DNA of 64,000 nt from Flavobacteria bacterium BAL38. Lineage in GTDB: Bacteria; Bacteroidota; Bacteroidia; Flavobacteriales; Flavobacteriaceae. Numbering within the stretch: position 1 is the stretch's first letter; each line of letters begins with the position of its first letter. The notes below the pieces were generated by a model. That model was given only the letters and a program-made list of their open reading frames with translations, was not told where the DNA came from and did no database searches. The position numbers and the translations under genes were made by a program. The DNA is taken from NCBI GenBank assembly GCA_000169355.1, contig AAXX01000001.1, positions 620,001 through 684,000 on the forward strand, written 5' to 3'. Below are positions 15,871-25,296 of the stretch, piece after piece.

Positions 15871-17226
15871 TTATTGTTTTATAAACTTTCTAACTTCCTT
15901 TTTATCGTTGATTGTTACTTCCAACATATAAAACCCTGATTTCAAATCTTCAACATTTATTGAATCTGTATTTCCTTCTTGATATTTTACTTGTTTTCTT
16001 GTTACATCATAAATTACTACTTTTTGAATTTGAGCAGTTTCTTGTAAAGAAATATTCAAAGTGTTTTTTACTGGGTTTGGAAAAATTGATAATGATTTAG
16101 AATTATCAAATTGTGATTCACTTAAAACAATTTCAGACGGGCATGTAATTTGACCAAAAACTGAACTATCACTTGTCGTTCCATTACCTAATTGACCTAC
16201 ATGATTTTGCCCAGAACCATTCAATTGTTTGCTAGTTGACAAATACAATGTTGAAAATAAATTAGAATCAATATTATTTTGATCAACTAAGCTAGCCACT
16301 TGAATTAATGATGTACTAGAAGTTGGTGTAGCCAATCCAAATTGTCCGTAATTATTTGTTCCAATTGCCCACAAAGTCCCATCAGATCTTGTTGCTAAAA
16401 GAAAATTATCTCCAATACTCACATTAGTCCAATCGCTTTGAGTAGTTATGTATTCACTCATTTGATAATTTGAACTTGGAATTGGACAAATAGTACCTGC
16501 TCTCCAAATTTTACCATCCGTTCTAATTGCAATTGTTGAATAAGCATTTGCAGTAACAGTACTAAAAGCTATATTAGATGCAAAAATAGTCGGTACTCTA
16601 CGATCGGTATAATGCTGTAAACCTAATTGCCCAGCAGAATTATCTCCCCACAAATACAATAATCCACTTGTATTAAGCGCCATAGCATGATAAGGTCCAC
16701 AATAAACTTTATCCCAATCCGTATTCGAACCCACTTGAACAAATACAGCGCTATCGGTTAATGAGTTTATTCCCAATTGACCATCCGAATTTCTTCCTGC
16801 AGACCATAACGAACCATTTGTTTTCACTGCAAGGGTAAAAGCTTGACCTGCAGCAGTATTTTTCCAATTTGTTTCAGTACCAATTTGAATAGGAACAAGT
16901 GAATTAGTTGTATTTCCTGTCCCTAATTGACCGTATAAATTTTGTCCCCATACCCACAAAGTCCCATCTGCTTTTATGGCAACAGAATGAAATGAACCTG
17001 CAGTTATCTTAGACCAATTTGAATCTGAACCAATTTTCACTGGTTGAGAACGATGTGTAGTAGAGCCATCACCTAATTGTCCAACATTATTATATCCCCA
17101 AGCCCAAAGTGTACCATCGTCAGCAATTGCTAATGTATGATATCCTCCAGAAGAAATTTTATCCCAACATTGGGCATTACTTTGTAAAACGAACAAACTT
17201 AAAAGAAGAAGTAATTTTGCTTTCAT
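15871..17226 (-). CDS. Secreted RCC1-repeat beta-propeller protein with T9SS C-terminal sorting signal
   Basis: 451 residues. Signal peptide MKAKLLLLLSLFVLQSNAQ is followed by about seven repeats of the RCC1 type (motifs such as LWAWGYNNVGQLGDGST, LWVWGQNLYGQLGTGNT, LWSAGRNSDGQLGINS), which should fold as a beta-propeller. The last 75 residues (from SIFPNPVKNTLNIS to KKEVRKFIKQ) are a type A sorting domain for the type IX secretion system, so the protein is exported and probably attached to the cell surface. Its binding partner is unknown. The T9SS genes porU and porV are 20 kb away. Confidence 0.9.
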   Translation of the reverse strand: MKAKLLLLLSLFVLQSNAQCWDKISSGGYHTLAIADDGTLWAWGYNNVGQLGDGSTTHRSQPVKIGSDSNWSKITAGSFHSVAIKADGTLWVWGQNLYGQLGTGNTTNSLVPIQIGTETNWKNTAAGQAFTLAVKTNGSLWSAGRNSDGQLGINSLTDSAVFVQVGSNTDWDKVYCGPYHAMALNTSGLLYLWGDNSAGQLGLQHYTDRRVPTIFASNIAFSTVTANAYSTIAIRTDGKIWRAGTICPIPSSNYQMSEYITTQSDWTNVSIGDNFLLATRSDGTLWAIGTNNYGQFGLATPTSSTSLIQVASLVDQNNIDSNLFSTLYLSTSKQLNGSGQNHVGQLGNGTTSDSSVFGQITCPSEIVLSESQFDNSKSLSIFPNPVKNTLNISLQETAQIQKVVIYDVTRKQVKYQEGNTDSINVEDLKSGFYMLEVTINDKKEVRKFIKQ

Positions 17227-17321
17227 TTGAATTGCTTTTTTTAATATGAATCAAATGTAAAATGAAATAAAAACTACTGACCTACCTAACTTCTAAAACC
17301 CCATTTTCAATTGCTGAAAAG

Positions 17322-18074
17322 TTATTGTAAATCTTGAAGTAAATTAAATAACTCTTCTTTTTTTTCTTTTGAAACTGGAATTCGCATTTCATTTTCCATT
17401 TCAATATATGTCCCTTCTTTTTTAACAACTTTTTGAAGATATTTTAAGTTAACTAAATAAGAACGATGTGGTTTATAAAACAACTCTTTGTGTTCTAATA
17501 AATCGGAAAAATATTTTAACGGTTTACTAATTAATATTTTTCGATTATTGGTCAAGTTAAACGTAGTATACATGCCATCGGCCTCTAAAACATAAATCTC
17601 ATCTAGCTTAACAAACAAAACACCATCTTCGACAGGCAATGCAAGTTTGCTAAATTTATCTGAAGACAAACTGTTTTTTAATTCCAATAAGCGTTGCTGT
17701 AATTGATTTTGGTTAAGCGATTTTGAAGCTTTTCCCAAGGCCTCTTTTACTTTGTTCGGTCGCAATGGTTTTAACAAATAATCGATAGCCGAAAATTCAA
17801 AGGCTTTAATAGCATATTCACTGTAAGCAGTAGTGAAAATGATTTCAAAATTTACACTTTCAATCGATATAAAATCAAAAAGTTCTAAACCTGAATGTTG
17901 AGGCATTTCTATGTCTAAAAACAGCACATCAATTTTATTTTTTTTTATTAAATCAACCCCTTGAAGCAAAGTGGAAGCCTCCAATATATTGGTTACTTCT
18001 GCTGAATTTTCTTTTAAAATAGTAGACAATAATGAGCGAGCTTTGCTTTCGTCATCAACAATTAAAACATTCAT
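17322..18074 (-). CDS. LytTR-family response regulator
   Basis: 250 residues: receiver domain (about 1-120) with acidic pair D7/D8, phospho-acceptor D54 in DVLFLDIEMPQHSG, and Lys near residue 104 (LLKPLRP), then a LytTR DNA-binding domain (about 150-250; KLDEIYVLEADGMYTTF, FYKPHRSYLVNL). It starts one base after the stop of the upstream histidine kinase gene, so the two form a two-component pair in one operon. Targets are unknown; LytTR regulators normally bind paired direct repeats upstream of their genes. Confidence 0.95.
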   Translation of the reverse strand: MNVLIVDDESKARSLLSTILKENSAEVTNILEASTLLQGVDLIKKNKIDVLFLDIEMPQHSGLELFDFISIESVNFEIIFTTAYSEYAIKAFEFSAIDYLLKPLRPNKVKEALGKASKSLNQNQLQQRLLELKNSLSSDKFSKLALPVEDGVLFVKLDEIYVLEADGMYTTFNLTNNRKILISKPLKYFSDLLEHKELFYKPHRSYLVNLKYLQKVVKKEGTYIEMENEMRIPVSKEKKEELFNLLQDLQ

Positions 18075-18075
18075 G

Positions 18076-20925
18076 TTACTTATTTATTATAGGGATGGTT
18101 ACTATCACTTTTGTTCCTAAACTTTGTTGTTGTTCGTCATACAAATCAAAAATTTGCAGTTCTATCTTATCTTCAGCACTTTGATTCAAAAGTTCTAATC
18201 GGTTTTGGCTTGCTTTTGTGGCAAAAGATTGATATTTTCTTTTTTCATTCAGTTTAGCACTTGCTGTTCTTCCAATTCCGTTATCTTGAATTTCACATTT
18301 AATAGAATAAGTGGAAAGTTTCTCAAATGAAACGGATAATTTTTTCGCCCTATTTTGATGTAGCAAACCATGTTTGATTGCATTTTCCACAAAAGGCTGT
18401 AACAGGAAAGACGGAATATATGTTTGCTCTTTATCGATAGAAGTATCACATTGAATATAAAACACAAAATCCTCTTCAAAGCGAATTTTTTCAAGCTTCA
18501 AATACAAATCTAACGTTTCTATTTCATCGGATAAACTTACCGTGTCTTCCTGACTATGTTGTAAATAGCTTCTCATCAAATCGGCAAAATCTGCCAAATA
18601 ATTAGACGCTAACTCTTTTTTATTCAATACAATAAACTCCTGAATACTGTTCAATGCATTGAAAATAAAATGAGGATTCATTTGCGACTTCAATGCCACC
18701 AACTTCGATTTATTAAGTTCTTGTTTGTATTTTTCTTTTTCGATTTCTTCATTCTTTTTTGCAACTACAAATCGAATTCGCAGATGGTAGAATAAATAAG
18801 ACAGCCCTAAAAGCAATAAAACGGCTATAATAATAAATTCTTTCGTTTTCCAAAAAACACTTTCAATTGTGAATTGATAAGTTGAAATTTGATCCGACGC
18901 AAAATCGTTATAAACCGATCGTAACTTCAAAGTATATTTCCCGTCTGTAAGTTTACTGTAGCGGATTTTATTAGAAGAAAAGTCGGAAGTATACCATTTT
19001 GCATCGTATCCTTCCAATTGATATTGAAACTTTAATTGATCTCTGTATTTATGAGAAATAGCAAACAATGTAAATTCAATCGTATTTTCATTTGGTTTAA
19101 AAAAAGTTCTAGAATTTACACTTTCAAATCCATTAATTAATATTTCAGCTATTTTAATTTTAGGAAGATGAGAGGCTTCTGAATTAATATCGTTAAACGA
19201 AATTTTTTGCAACCCTTTTGATGTAATTATAAAAACCGAATTATCAACCACTTCAAAATCAAAAACTGCGCTTGAAAGCAAGCCTTCCACTTTAGTGAAA
19301 TTTTTAAACTGTTTCGTTTTTAAATTGTATTGTTGTAAACCTTCGTTAGAGGAAATATAAACTACATCATCACAAACAATCAACTTAATAGCTTTATTGG
19401 CTAATAAGCCTGATTTTTTATTTATAATTTTAATTAATTTATCTTTTTCATATACTAAAACCCCAAAAGAAGAAGCAACCCAAATTTGGTTTTTCACCTT
19501 AATTATGCTCGTACAAAAAATTGGTTGGTTTTGATGTGTTATTTTTATGAACTTACCATTTTTCAAAACCTCTAAACCTGTAGATGAACCTAACCAAATA
19601 GTTTTTGATTGAACATCTTCAAGTACCGCATAACTTCTTAAATTATAGTTTTCATTCTCATATTCCCAATTACTTTTTGAAGTAGAATACAAACCATCCC
19701 GAGTAACGAATCTAATTTTAGCATTTTTATCGTTTTGGAAAGCATCATACTTATTAAAACTATGATCAAAAAGCATTGATTTCAAACCATTATCATATAC
19801 TAATCCATTGACAAAAAAAACATCCGCATGTGGCATATATCGCAAGAATTCAATCTTTTTAAAATTAGACTGAACCAATTGAATTTTATTCTGTTTTAAA
19901 TTGTAAATATTCCCCTTAACACCTCCAAAGAATAACTCATCACCTTTCTTAGTAATTCTTAATAAATCATCTTTATCTAATAAATTATTATTGGTATATT
20001 CAATAACATTTAAGTTCGGAATAAAAATAATTCCTTTCCCAAAAGTGGTCAACCAAAAATTACCTTCACTATCTTCTAAATAACTCGAAATAAAATAATC
20101 TTTAAATAAAAGTTGATTATTAAAAAGTGGCTTACCGTTTAAAGCAAATGAATAAATACCATTTTTTGTACTTGCAAACCAAACAATTGGTTTTGATTCT
20201 GAAGCAAAAAAATTATACAAAGCCGTTTTATCTGTTGGTGTTTTATAAATTACTTCGTTAATTTTATTTCCTACAACATTATAACTTCTTGCTAAAGTAT
20301 TTACATGGAAATTAATTGACCCACTATTGGTGGTGTAAGGTTTTAATAAATGATTATTTTCATAAGCAATTTTATACTGAAACGTTACTTTTTCACCATC
20401 AACTGCGAATACATTTTGCGAATCATAAAAGTATATTTTCCCGCTTTTAGATTTTGCCAAACTAGATGGCTCATTATTTGTAGAAGTATATAAAACTTTA
20501 AACTTTCCTTCTGGAGAAACTCGAAGTAATTTTTTACAATATATCAAAACATGGTCATCGGTATCAATTTTGATTTGAAGTACACTTGAAATTAATTCTT
20601 TAGGAACAGTAAAAAAGGGGTATAATTTATTGCGTTTGATATAAAAAATTTGCCCACTCAAATTATAACAATAAATAATGCCTTTACTGTTTTTCTCTAA
20701 TCCAAAAAGGGATTGATCACCAATAAGTTGGGAATCTAACGCTTCAAAAGTTAAACTGTTATAACGATAAAGCCCATTATTGGTGGACAAAACAATACTT
20801 TGATCAACATCTTGAATAACACTATAAATATTAACCCCAGCTAACTCTTCATCACCTATTAATAAATGAGAAGGTTGTTGAGCAAAAAGAAAACATGAGT
20901 ATAATAAAATAAATATAAATTTCAT
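18076..20925 (-). CDS. Membrane sensor histidine kinase with periplasmic beta-propeller and Y_Y_Y domain
   Basis: 949 residues. Signal peptide ([17 protein letters not shown]), a long periplasmic region of two-component-regulator propeller repeats (about 20-590; for example [23 protein letters not shown]), a Y_Y_Y domain (about 620-685; [16 protein letters not shown]), one membrane helix (about 696-715), a coiled-coil, and a LytS-type His_kinase domain. The phospho-acceptor His is in [15 protein letters not shown] (near residue 752), and the ATP site includes [13 protein letters not shown] and DNGIGR. The overall design resembles hybrid sensors for polysaccharides but lacks a fused receiver. 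Upstream, a TATATTTG box ends six bases before the ATG. Confidence 0.93.
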   Translation of the reverse strand: MKFIFILLYSCFLFAQQPSHLLIGDEELAGVNIYSVIQDVDQSIVLSTNNGLYRYNSLTFEALDSQLIGDQSLFGLEKNSKGIIYCYNLSGQIFYIKRNKLYPFFTVPKELISSVLQIKIDTDDHVLIYCKKLLRVSPEGKFKVLYTSTNNEPSSLAKSKSGKIYFYDSQNVFAVDGEKVTFQYKIAYENNHLLKPYTTNSGSINFHVNTLARSYNVVGNKINEVIYKTPTDKTALYNFFASESKPIVWFASTKNGIYSFALNGKPLFNNQLLFKDYFISSYLEDSEGNFWLTTFGKGIIFIPNLNVIEYTNNNLLDKDDLLRITKKGDELFFGGVKGNIYNLKQNKIQLVQSNFKKIEFLRYMPHADVFFVNGLVYDNGLKSMLFDHSFNKYDAFQNDKNAKIRFVTRDGLYSTSKSNWEYENENYNLRSYAVLEDVQSKTIWLGSSTGLEVLKNGKFIKITHQNQPIFCTSIIKVKNQIWVASSFGVLVYEKDKLIKIINKKSGLLANKAIKLIVCDDVVYISSNEGLQQYNLKTKQFKNFTKVEGLLSSAVFDFEVVDNSVFIITSKGLQKISFNDINSEASHLPKIKIAEILINGFESVNSRTFFKPNENTIEFTLFAISHKYRDQLKFQYQLEGYDAKWYTSDFSSNKIRYSKLTDGKYTLKLRSVYNDFASDQISTYQFTIESVFWKTKEFIIIAVLLLLGLSYLFYHLRIRFVVAKKNEEIEKEKYKQELNKSKLVALKSQMNPHFIFNALNSIQEFIVLNKKELASNYLADFADLMRSYLQHSQEDTVSLSDEIETLDLYLKLEKIRFEEDFVFYIQCDTSIDKEQTYIPSFLLQPFVENAIKHGLLHQNRAKKLSVSFEKLSTYSIKCEIQDNGIGRTASAKLNEKRKYQSFATKASQNRLELLNQSAEDKIELQIFDLYDEQQQSLGTKVIVTIPIINK

Positions 20926-20930
20926 TGTAA

Positions 20931-20938
20931 CAAATATA
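20931..20938 (-). promoter_or_regulatory. Possible -7 box for the histidine kinase operon
   Basis: TATATTTG on the minus strand, five bases before the ATG (20923-20925). No TTG stands at the right distance upstream, so this is a weak call. If real, the mRNA would be almost leaderless. Confidence 0.35.
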
Positions 20939-21190
20939 TGTTTATTTATAAAATCATAACTGTTGTAACTTCTAAAAACTAATTTCTAACTGCTGAATAG
21001 ACACTTAAAAAAAATCTAACAACAAACTAAAATTAATTATTAAAAACGAAATAATTATTTAATAAAATTAACATTATAACAATTTAAATAGCATTTTTCA
21101 TTTGTTTTCATCTTTTTAAAAAAATAATTAATTGTTTTTAGCATATTGAACAATTTTATTAATAATTTCGTTACATTAACAATAATTATC

Positions 21191-22249
21191 ATGAATATTA
21201 AAATAACAGGGTCTGGAAGCTACATCCCTTCAATAAAAGTAACTAATTCTGATTTCTCTGAACATGTTTTTTTAAACGAGGATGGGTCTGCATTTAACTA
21301 CCCAAATGATGTAATTGCGCAAAAATTTGTTGAAATTACAGGTATAGTTGAACGAAGATATGCTCAGGATAATCAAACCACATCACAAATTGCAACAATT
21401 GCGGCTCAAAAAGCTATAGAAGATGCTAATTTAGACCCAGAAACGCTAGATTATATAATATTTGCACATAATTTTGGCGATGTAAAAAAAGGAGCAATTC
21501 AAGGAGATATGCTTCCAAGCTTAGCTTCTAAAGTAAAATATAATTTAAGAATAAAAAATCCAAAATGTGTAGCATATGATATGCTTTTTGGTTGCCCAGG
21601 CTGGGTTGAAAGCGTTATTCAAGCGCAAGCGTTTATAAAAGCTGGAATGGCTAAAAAATGTTTAGTTATTGGTGCCGAAACATTATCAAGAGTAGTGGAC
21701 CCACATGATAGAGATTCTATGATTTATTCTGACGGAGCTGGCGCAACCATTATTGAAGCTACTAATAACGAAGGCGGTATACTTTCTCATGTATCTGCAT
21801 CTTATACTTATGATGAAGCAAACTTTTTATTTTTTGGAAAATCTTACAATCTAGATCATAACCCAGATGTTCGATATATAAAAATGCTTGGTAGAAAAAT
21901 TTATGAATTTGCTTTATCAAATGTTCCAAAAGCAATGAAGGAATGTTTGGAAGCTGCAAATATCGATTTAAGCCAGGTGAAAAAAATATTAATTCATCAA
22001 GCTAATGAAAAAATGGATGAAGCTATTGTGAATAGATTCTATAAATTGTATAAAACTGCAACTCCTGAAGGAATAATGCCAATGAGTATTCATAAATTAG
22101 GAAATAGTAGTGTTGCTACAGTTCCTACTTTATATGATTTATTAATGAAAGGAGAAATCGAAGATCAATCACTTAATAAAGGCGATATAATTCTTTTTGC
22201 TTCTGTTGGAGCCGGAATGAATATTAACGCTATAGCCTATCAAATGTAA
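21191..22249 (+). CDS. 3-oxoacyl-ACP synthase III-like (KAS III) condensing enzyme
   Basis: 352 residues from ATG 21191; a TTG 45 nt upstream gives an unlikely AT-encoded extension. The catalytic triad is complete: C135 in MLFGCPGWVE, H269 in LIHQANEKMDEAI and N305 in KLGNSSVATVPTL. FabH-like enzymes condense acyl-CoA with malonyl-ACP. The variant GCPGW around the cysteine and the neighbouring methyltransferase and glycosyltransferase genes suggest a role other than housekeeping FabH, perhaps in lipid or secondary metabolism. This is inferred from context only. Confidence 0.88.
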   Translation: MNIKITGSGSYIPSIKVTNSDFSEHVFLNEDGSAFNYPNDVIAQKFVEITGIVERRYAQDNQTTSQIATIAAQKAIEDANLDPETLDYIIFAHNFGDVKKGAIQGDMLPSLASKVKYNLRIKNPKCVAYDMLFGCPGWVESVIQAQAFIKAGMAKKCLVIGAETLSRVVDPHDRDSMIYSDGAGATIIEATNNEGGILSHVSASYTYDEANFLFFGKSYNLDHNPDVRYIKMLGRKIYEFALSNVPKAMKECLEAANIDLSQVKKILIHQANEKMDEAIVNRFYKLYKTATPEGIMPMSIHKLGNSSVATVPTLYDLLMKGEIEDQSLNKGDIILFASVGAGMNINAIAYQM

Positions 22250-22268
22250 AAAAGTTGGAAGTTAGAAG

Positions 22269-22297
22269 TTGGAAGTTCAAAGAAAAAAGTAAATTTG
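22269..22297 (+). promoter_or_regulatory. Promoter for the methyltransferase-glycosyltransferase pair
   Basis: TTG at 22269-22271, an 18-nt spacer and TAAATTTG at 22290-22297, 20 nt before the ATG. The TTG sits inside a short repeated word (GTTAGAAGTTGGAAGTTC at 22261-22278). Confidence 0.65.
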
Positions 22298-22316
22298 TAC
22301 ACCAATTATTATTTTA

Positions 22317-22850
22317 ATGTACGAAAAAACATATCCGAGTAAACGATTTAATATAACATTAGATTTTCTAAAAAAACATATTTCAACTAACAAAACTATT
22401 TTTGATTTAGGAGTTCCAAATCCTTTTTCAAAAATCATGGTAGATAATGGTTATACTGTTTTAAATACAAAAGGAGAAGATATTGACAACAATCCATCAG
22501 CACTTCAAAACGAAAACTATGATGTGTTTACTGCATTTGAAATTTTTGAACATTTACTAAATCCGTATACTGTTTTACAAAACGTAAAAGCTGATAAAAT
22601 TCTTATTTCTATCCCTTTACGTTTATGGTTTTCTCCAGCGTATAGAAGCAAAACCGATATGTGGGACAGACATTATCATGAATTTGAAGACTGGCAATTG
22701 GATTGGCTTTTAGAGAAAACAGGATTTAAAATTGTTGACCGAGTAAAATTCACACATCCTGTTAAAAAAATCGGTTTCAGACCTTTATTAAGATGGTTTA
22801 CTCCTAGATATTATTTGGTTTATGCCGAAAGAGTGAAAAGTGATAAGTAA
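22317..22850 (+). CDS. SAM-dependent methyltransferase-like protein
   Basis: 177 residues. An IFDLGVPNPFSKIM segment replaces the usual GxGxG SAM loop, and it is followed by acidic D and the VFTAFEIFEHLLNPYTVL motif (residues about 75-92), typical of class I methyltransferases that act in surface glycan loci. The SAM glycine loop is atypical, so activity is not assured. The final residues (VKSDK) and stop codon lie in a GTGATAAGT-type tandem word (22834-22862), suggesting the end of the gene has been remodelled. Stop and the next ATG are 16 nt apart. Confidence 0.75.
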   Translation: MYEKTYPSKRFNITLDFLKKHISTNKTIFDLGVPNPFSKIMVDNGYTVLNTKGEDIDNNPSALQNENYDVFTAFEIFEHLLNPYTVLQNVKADKILISIPLRLWFSPAYRSKTDMWDRHYHEFEDWQLDWLLEKTGFKIVDRVKFTHPVKKIGFRPLLRWFTPRYYLVYAERVKSDK

Positions 22851-22865
22851 AAAGTGATAAGTCAA

Positions 22866-23714
22866 ATGAAATACTACATTATCATTCCTGCTTATAATGA
22901 AGAAGCTTTTATGGCTTTGACTTTACAATCTTTAGTAGAACAAACCGTTTTACCAACAAAAATTGTAGTGGTGAATGATAATTCTACTGATACAACTCCG
23001 GAAATTGTTTCAGATTTTGCTTCTAAATATCGTTTCATTACTTTAGTTAATAAAAAATCCGATAACATCCATCTTCCTGGAAGTAAAGTTATTCAGGCAT
23101 TTCATGAAGGCGAAAAGCATATTGATGACAATTACGAGATAATTGTAAAAGTGGATGCTGATTTAATTTTTCCAAACAACTATTTCGAAACCATTATTAA
23201 TCATTTTCAGACGGATGAACAAATTGGAATGGTTGGTGGTTTTTGCTACATCAAAAAAAATGAGGATTGGGTTTTAGAAAATCTAACCGATAAAGATCAT
23301 ATTCGTGGGGCCTTAAAAGCCTATCGAAAAGCAACCTTTAAACAAATTGGTGGATTAAAACCAGCTATGGGGTGGGACACTGTAGATGAATTACTTTGTA
23401 AATTCTATAATTGGAAAGTTGTTACCGATGAAAGTTTACACGTAAAACACCTAAAACCAACTGGCGCAAGCTACAACAAAGCAGCTCGCTACAAACAAGG
23501 CGAAGCTTTTTACGCTTTAGGCTACGGATTTTTCATCACAGCTGTTGCCTCACTAAAATTAGCGATGCGAAAAGGAAAACCTTATTTATTTGTTGACTAC
23601 ATAAAAGGTTTTTGGAAAGCAAAAAGCCAAAACAAAACCATGTTGGTTACTCCAGAACAAGCAAAATTTGTACGAAACTATCGCTGGAATAAGATGAAAG
23701 AGAAATTGTTTTAA
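22866..23714 (+). CDS. Family 2 glycosyltransferase
   Basis: 282 residues of the GT-A fold. It begins YYIIIPAYNEEAFM, with nucleotide-sugar-binding VVVNDNSTDTTPEI and the metal-binding DxD as VDADLIF (about residues 98-104). The start is ATG 22866; a GTG 12 nt earlier is in the tandem word. No transmembrane segment, so cytoplasmic or peripheral. The acceptor is unknown; its neighbours suggest surface glycan or glycolipid assembly. Confidence 0.92.
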   Translation: MKYYIIIPAYNEEAFMALTLQSLVEQTVLPTKIVVVNDNSTDTTPEIVSDFASKYRFITLVNKKSDNIHLPGSKVIQAFHEGEKHIDDNYEIIVKVDADLIFPNNYFETIINHFQTDEQIGMVGGFCYIKKNEDWVLENLTDKDHIRGALKAYRKATFKQIGGLKPAMGWDTVDELLCKFYNWKVVTDESLHVKHLKPTGASYNKAARYKQGEAFYALGYGFFITAVASLKLAMRKGKPYLFVDYIKGFWKAKSQNKTMLVTPEQAKFVRNYRWNKMKEKLF

Positions 23715-23779
23715 TCTTTTACAATAAAATATAGTATTTTTACTGCATACAAGAATCTGAACAAAGAACACGATATAAA

Positions 23780-24526
23780 ATGATGCTCATTCGCTACTTA
23801 TCACAAATAGGAAAATATTTCATCATGTTGAAAGAAATCTTCAACAAGCCTACTAAATGGTCGGTAATGAAGCAATTAATACTTAAGGAAGTTGATGATT
23901 TAATCATTGGTTCATTAGGAATTGTTTCTTTTATTTCCTTTTTTGTTGGAGGTGTTGTGGCCATTCAAACTGCATTAAACTTAACAAATCCGTTAATACC
24001 TAAATTTTTAATTGGTTTTGCCACAAGACAATCGGTAATACTAGAGTTTGCCCCTACATTTATTTCTATTATTATGGCAGGGAAAATGGGATCATTTATT
24101 ACATCAAGTATTGGAACCATGCGCGTTACAGAACAAATTGATGCTTTGGAAGTAATGGGTGTTAACTCGTTAAACTATTTGGTTTTTCCTAAAATAATTG
24201 CTTTACTTTTATATCCGTTTGTGATTGGATTAAGCATGTTTTTAGGTGTTTTTGGAGGTTGGATGGCAGCCGTTTATGGTGGTTTTACAACAAGTTTTGA
24301 ATTTACTACCGGACTTCAAACCGAATTTATTCCGTTTCATATTGCATATGCTTTTATAAAAACAATTGTTTTTGCTTTACTACTAGCAACTATTCCTTCG
24401 TTTCACGGGTATTATATGAAAGGTGGAGCGTTAGAAGTAGGACAAGCCAGCACAGTTTCTTTTGTTTGGACATCGGTTGTAATCATTTTAATGAACTTTA
24501 TATTAACCCAACTCCTATTGAGCTAA
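23780..24526 (+). CDS. mlaE: MlaE-type ABC transporter permease
   Basis: 248 residues with about five or six membrane segments, including FFVGGVVAIQTALNL and IIMAGKMGSFITSSIGTMRVTEQIDALEVMG, the conserved permease core of the Mla (outer-membrane lipid asymmetry) family. The stop overlaps the ATG of the ATPase gene (TAATG), so the two are translationally coupled. The substrate-binding MlaD-like subunit is not in this window. Confidence 0.93.
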   Translation: MMLIRYLSQIGKYFIMLKEIFNKPTKWSVMKQLILKEVDDLIIGSLGIVSFISFFVGGVVAIQTALNLTNPLIPKFLIGFATRQSVILEFAPTFISIIMAGKMGSFITSSIGTMRVTEQIDALEVMGVNSLNYLVFPKIIALLLYPFVIGLSMFLGVFGGWMAAVYGGFTTSFEFTTGLQTEFIPFHIAYAFIKTIVFALLLATIPSFHGYYMKGGALEVGQASTVSFVWTSVVIILMNFILTQLLLS

Positions 24527-25296
24527 TGATTGAAGTAAAAAACATTATAAAAAAGTTTGGAGAACAAACCGTTTTAAAAGGAGTTTCTACTCGTTTTGAA
24601 GCCGGAATGACTAATCTTATCATAGGACAAAGTGGGTCTGGGAAAACCGTGTTTTTAAAATCGCTTTTAGGACTTCACACTCCTGATAGTGGTACAATTT
24701 CATTTGATGGAAGAATTTATTCTGAACTTTCTAACGACGAAAAAAGAGCGCTAAGAACAGAAATTGGAATGGTTTTTCAAGGCAGTGCTTTATTTGATGG
24801 AATGACAGTTGAAGAAAATATAGGATTTCCATTAAAAATGTTTTCTAATAAGTCGCCTAAAGAAATTAAAGAACGTGTTGATTTTGTAATTGATAGAGTT
24901 CACTTAGTAAACGCACATCATAAACGTCCTTCTGAAATATCTGGTGGAATGCAAAAACGTGTTGCAATTGCTAGAGCTATTGTAAATAATCCGAAATATC
25001 TTTTTTGTGATGAGCCCAACTCAGGATTAGATCCAAAAACTGCTATTGTAATAGATAATTTAATTCAGGAAATTACAGCAGAATACAACATTACCACTGT
25101 TATTAATACACACGATATGAATTCGGTAATGGAAATTGGAGAGAAAATTGTTTTCTTAAAAAACGGCCTTTTAGAATGGGAAGGCAGCAATAAAGAAATC
25201 TTTAAAACCGATAACGAAGCTGTTACAGATTTTGTCTATTCATCTGAATTATTTAAACGAGTTAGAAAAATGTATTTAGAAGACGATATTAGTTAA
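24526..25296 (+). CDS. mlaF: MlaF-type ABC transporter ATP-binding protein
   Basis: 256 residues from ATG 24526 (an upstream TTG inside mlaE is not used). Walker A GQSGSGKT (about 33-40), Q-loop VFQGSALFDGM, signature SGGMQKR, Walker B YLFCDEPNSGLDP, and H-loop NTHDMNSV are all present. It powers lipid transport with the MlaE permease. Its 3' end overlaps the convergent DUF389 gene by eight bases. Confidence 0.96.
   Translation: MIEVKNIIKKFGEQTVLKGVSTRFEAGMTNLIIGQSGSGKTVFLKSLLGLHTPDSGTISFDGRIYSELSNDEKRALRTEIGMVFQGSALFDGMTVEENIGFPLKMFSNKSPKEIKERVDFVIDRVHLVNAHHKRPSEISGGMQKRVAIARAIVNNPKYLFCDEPNSGLDPKTAIVIDNLIQEITAEYNITTVINTHDMNSVMEIGEKIVFLKNGLLEWEGSNKEIFKTDNEAVTDFVYSSELFKRVRKMYLEDDIS

Noticed and set aside
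21146..21190. TTG start extending the KAS III-like protein by 15 residues
   Set aside because: Low-complexity AT-encoded extension; the family start MNIKITGSGSYIPS matches ATG 21191.
24466..24525. mlaF start 20 codons upstream
   Set aside because: It lies inside mlaE; TAATG overlap at 24524-24528 gives the normal MlaF start.
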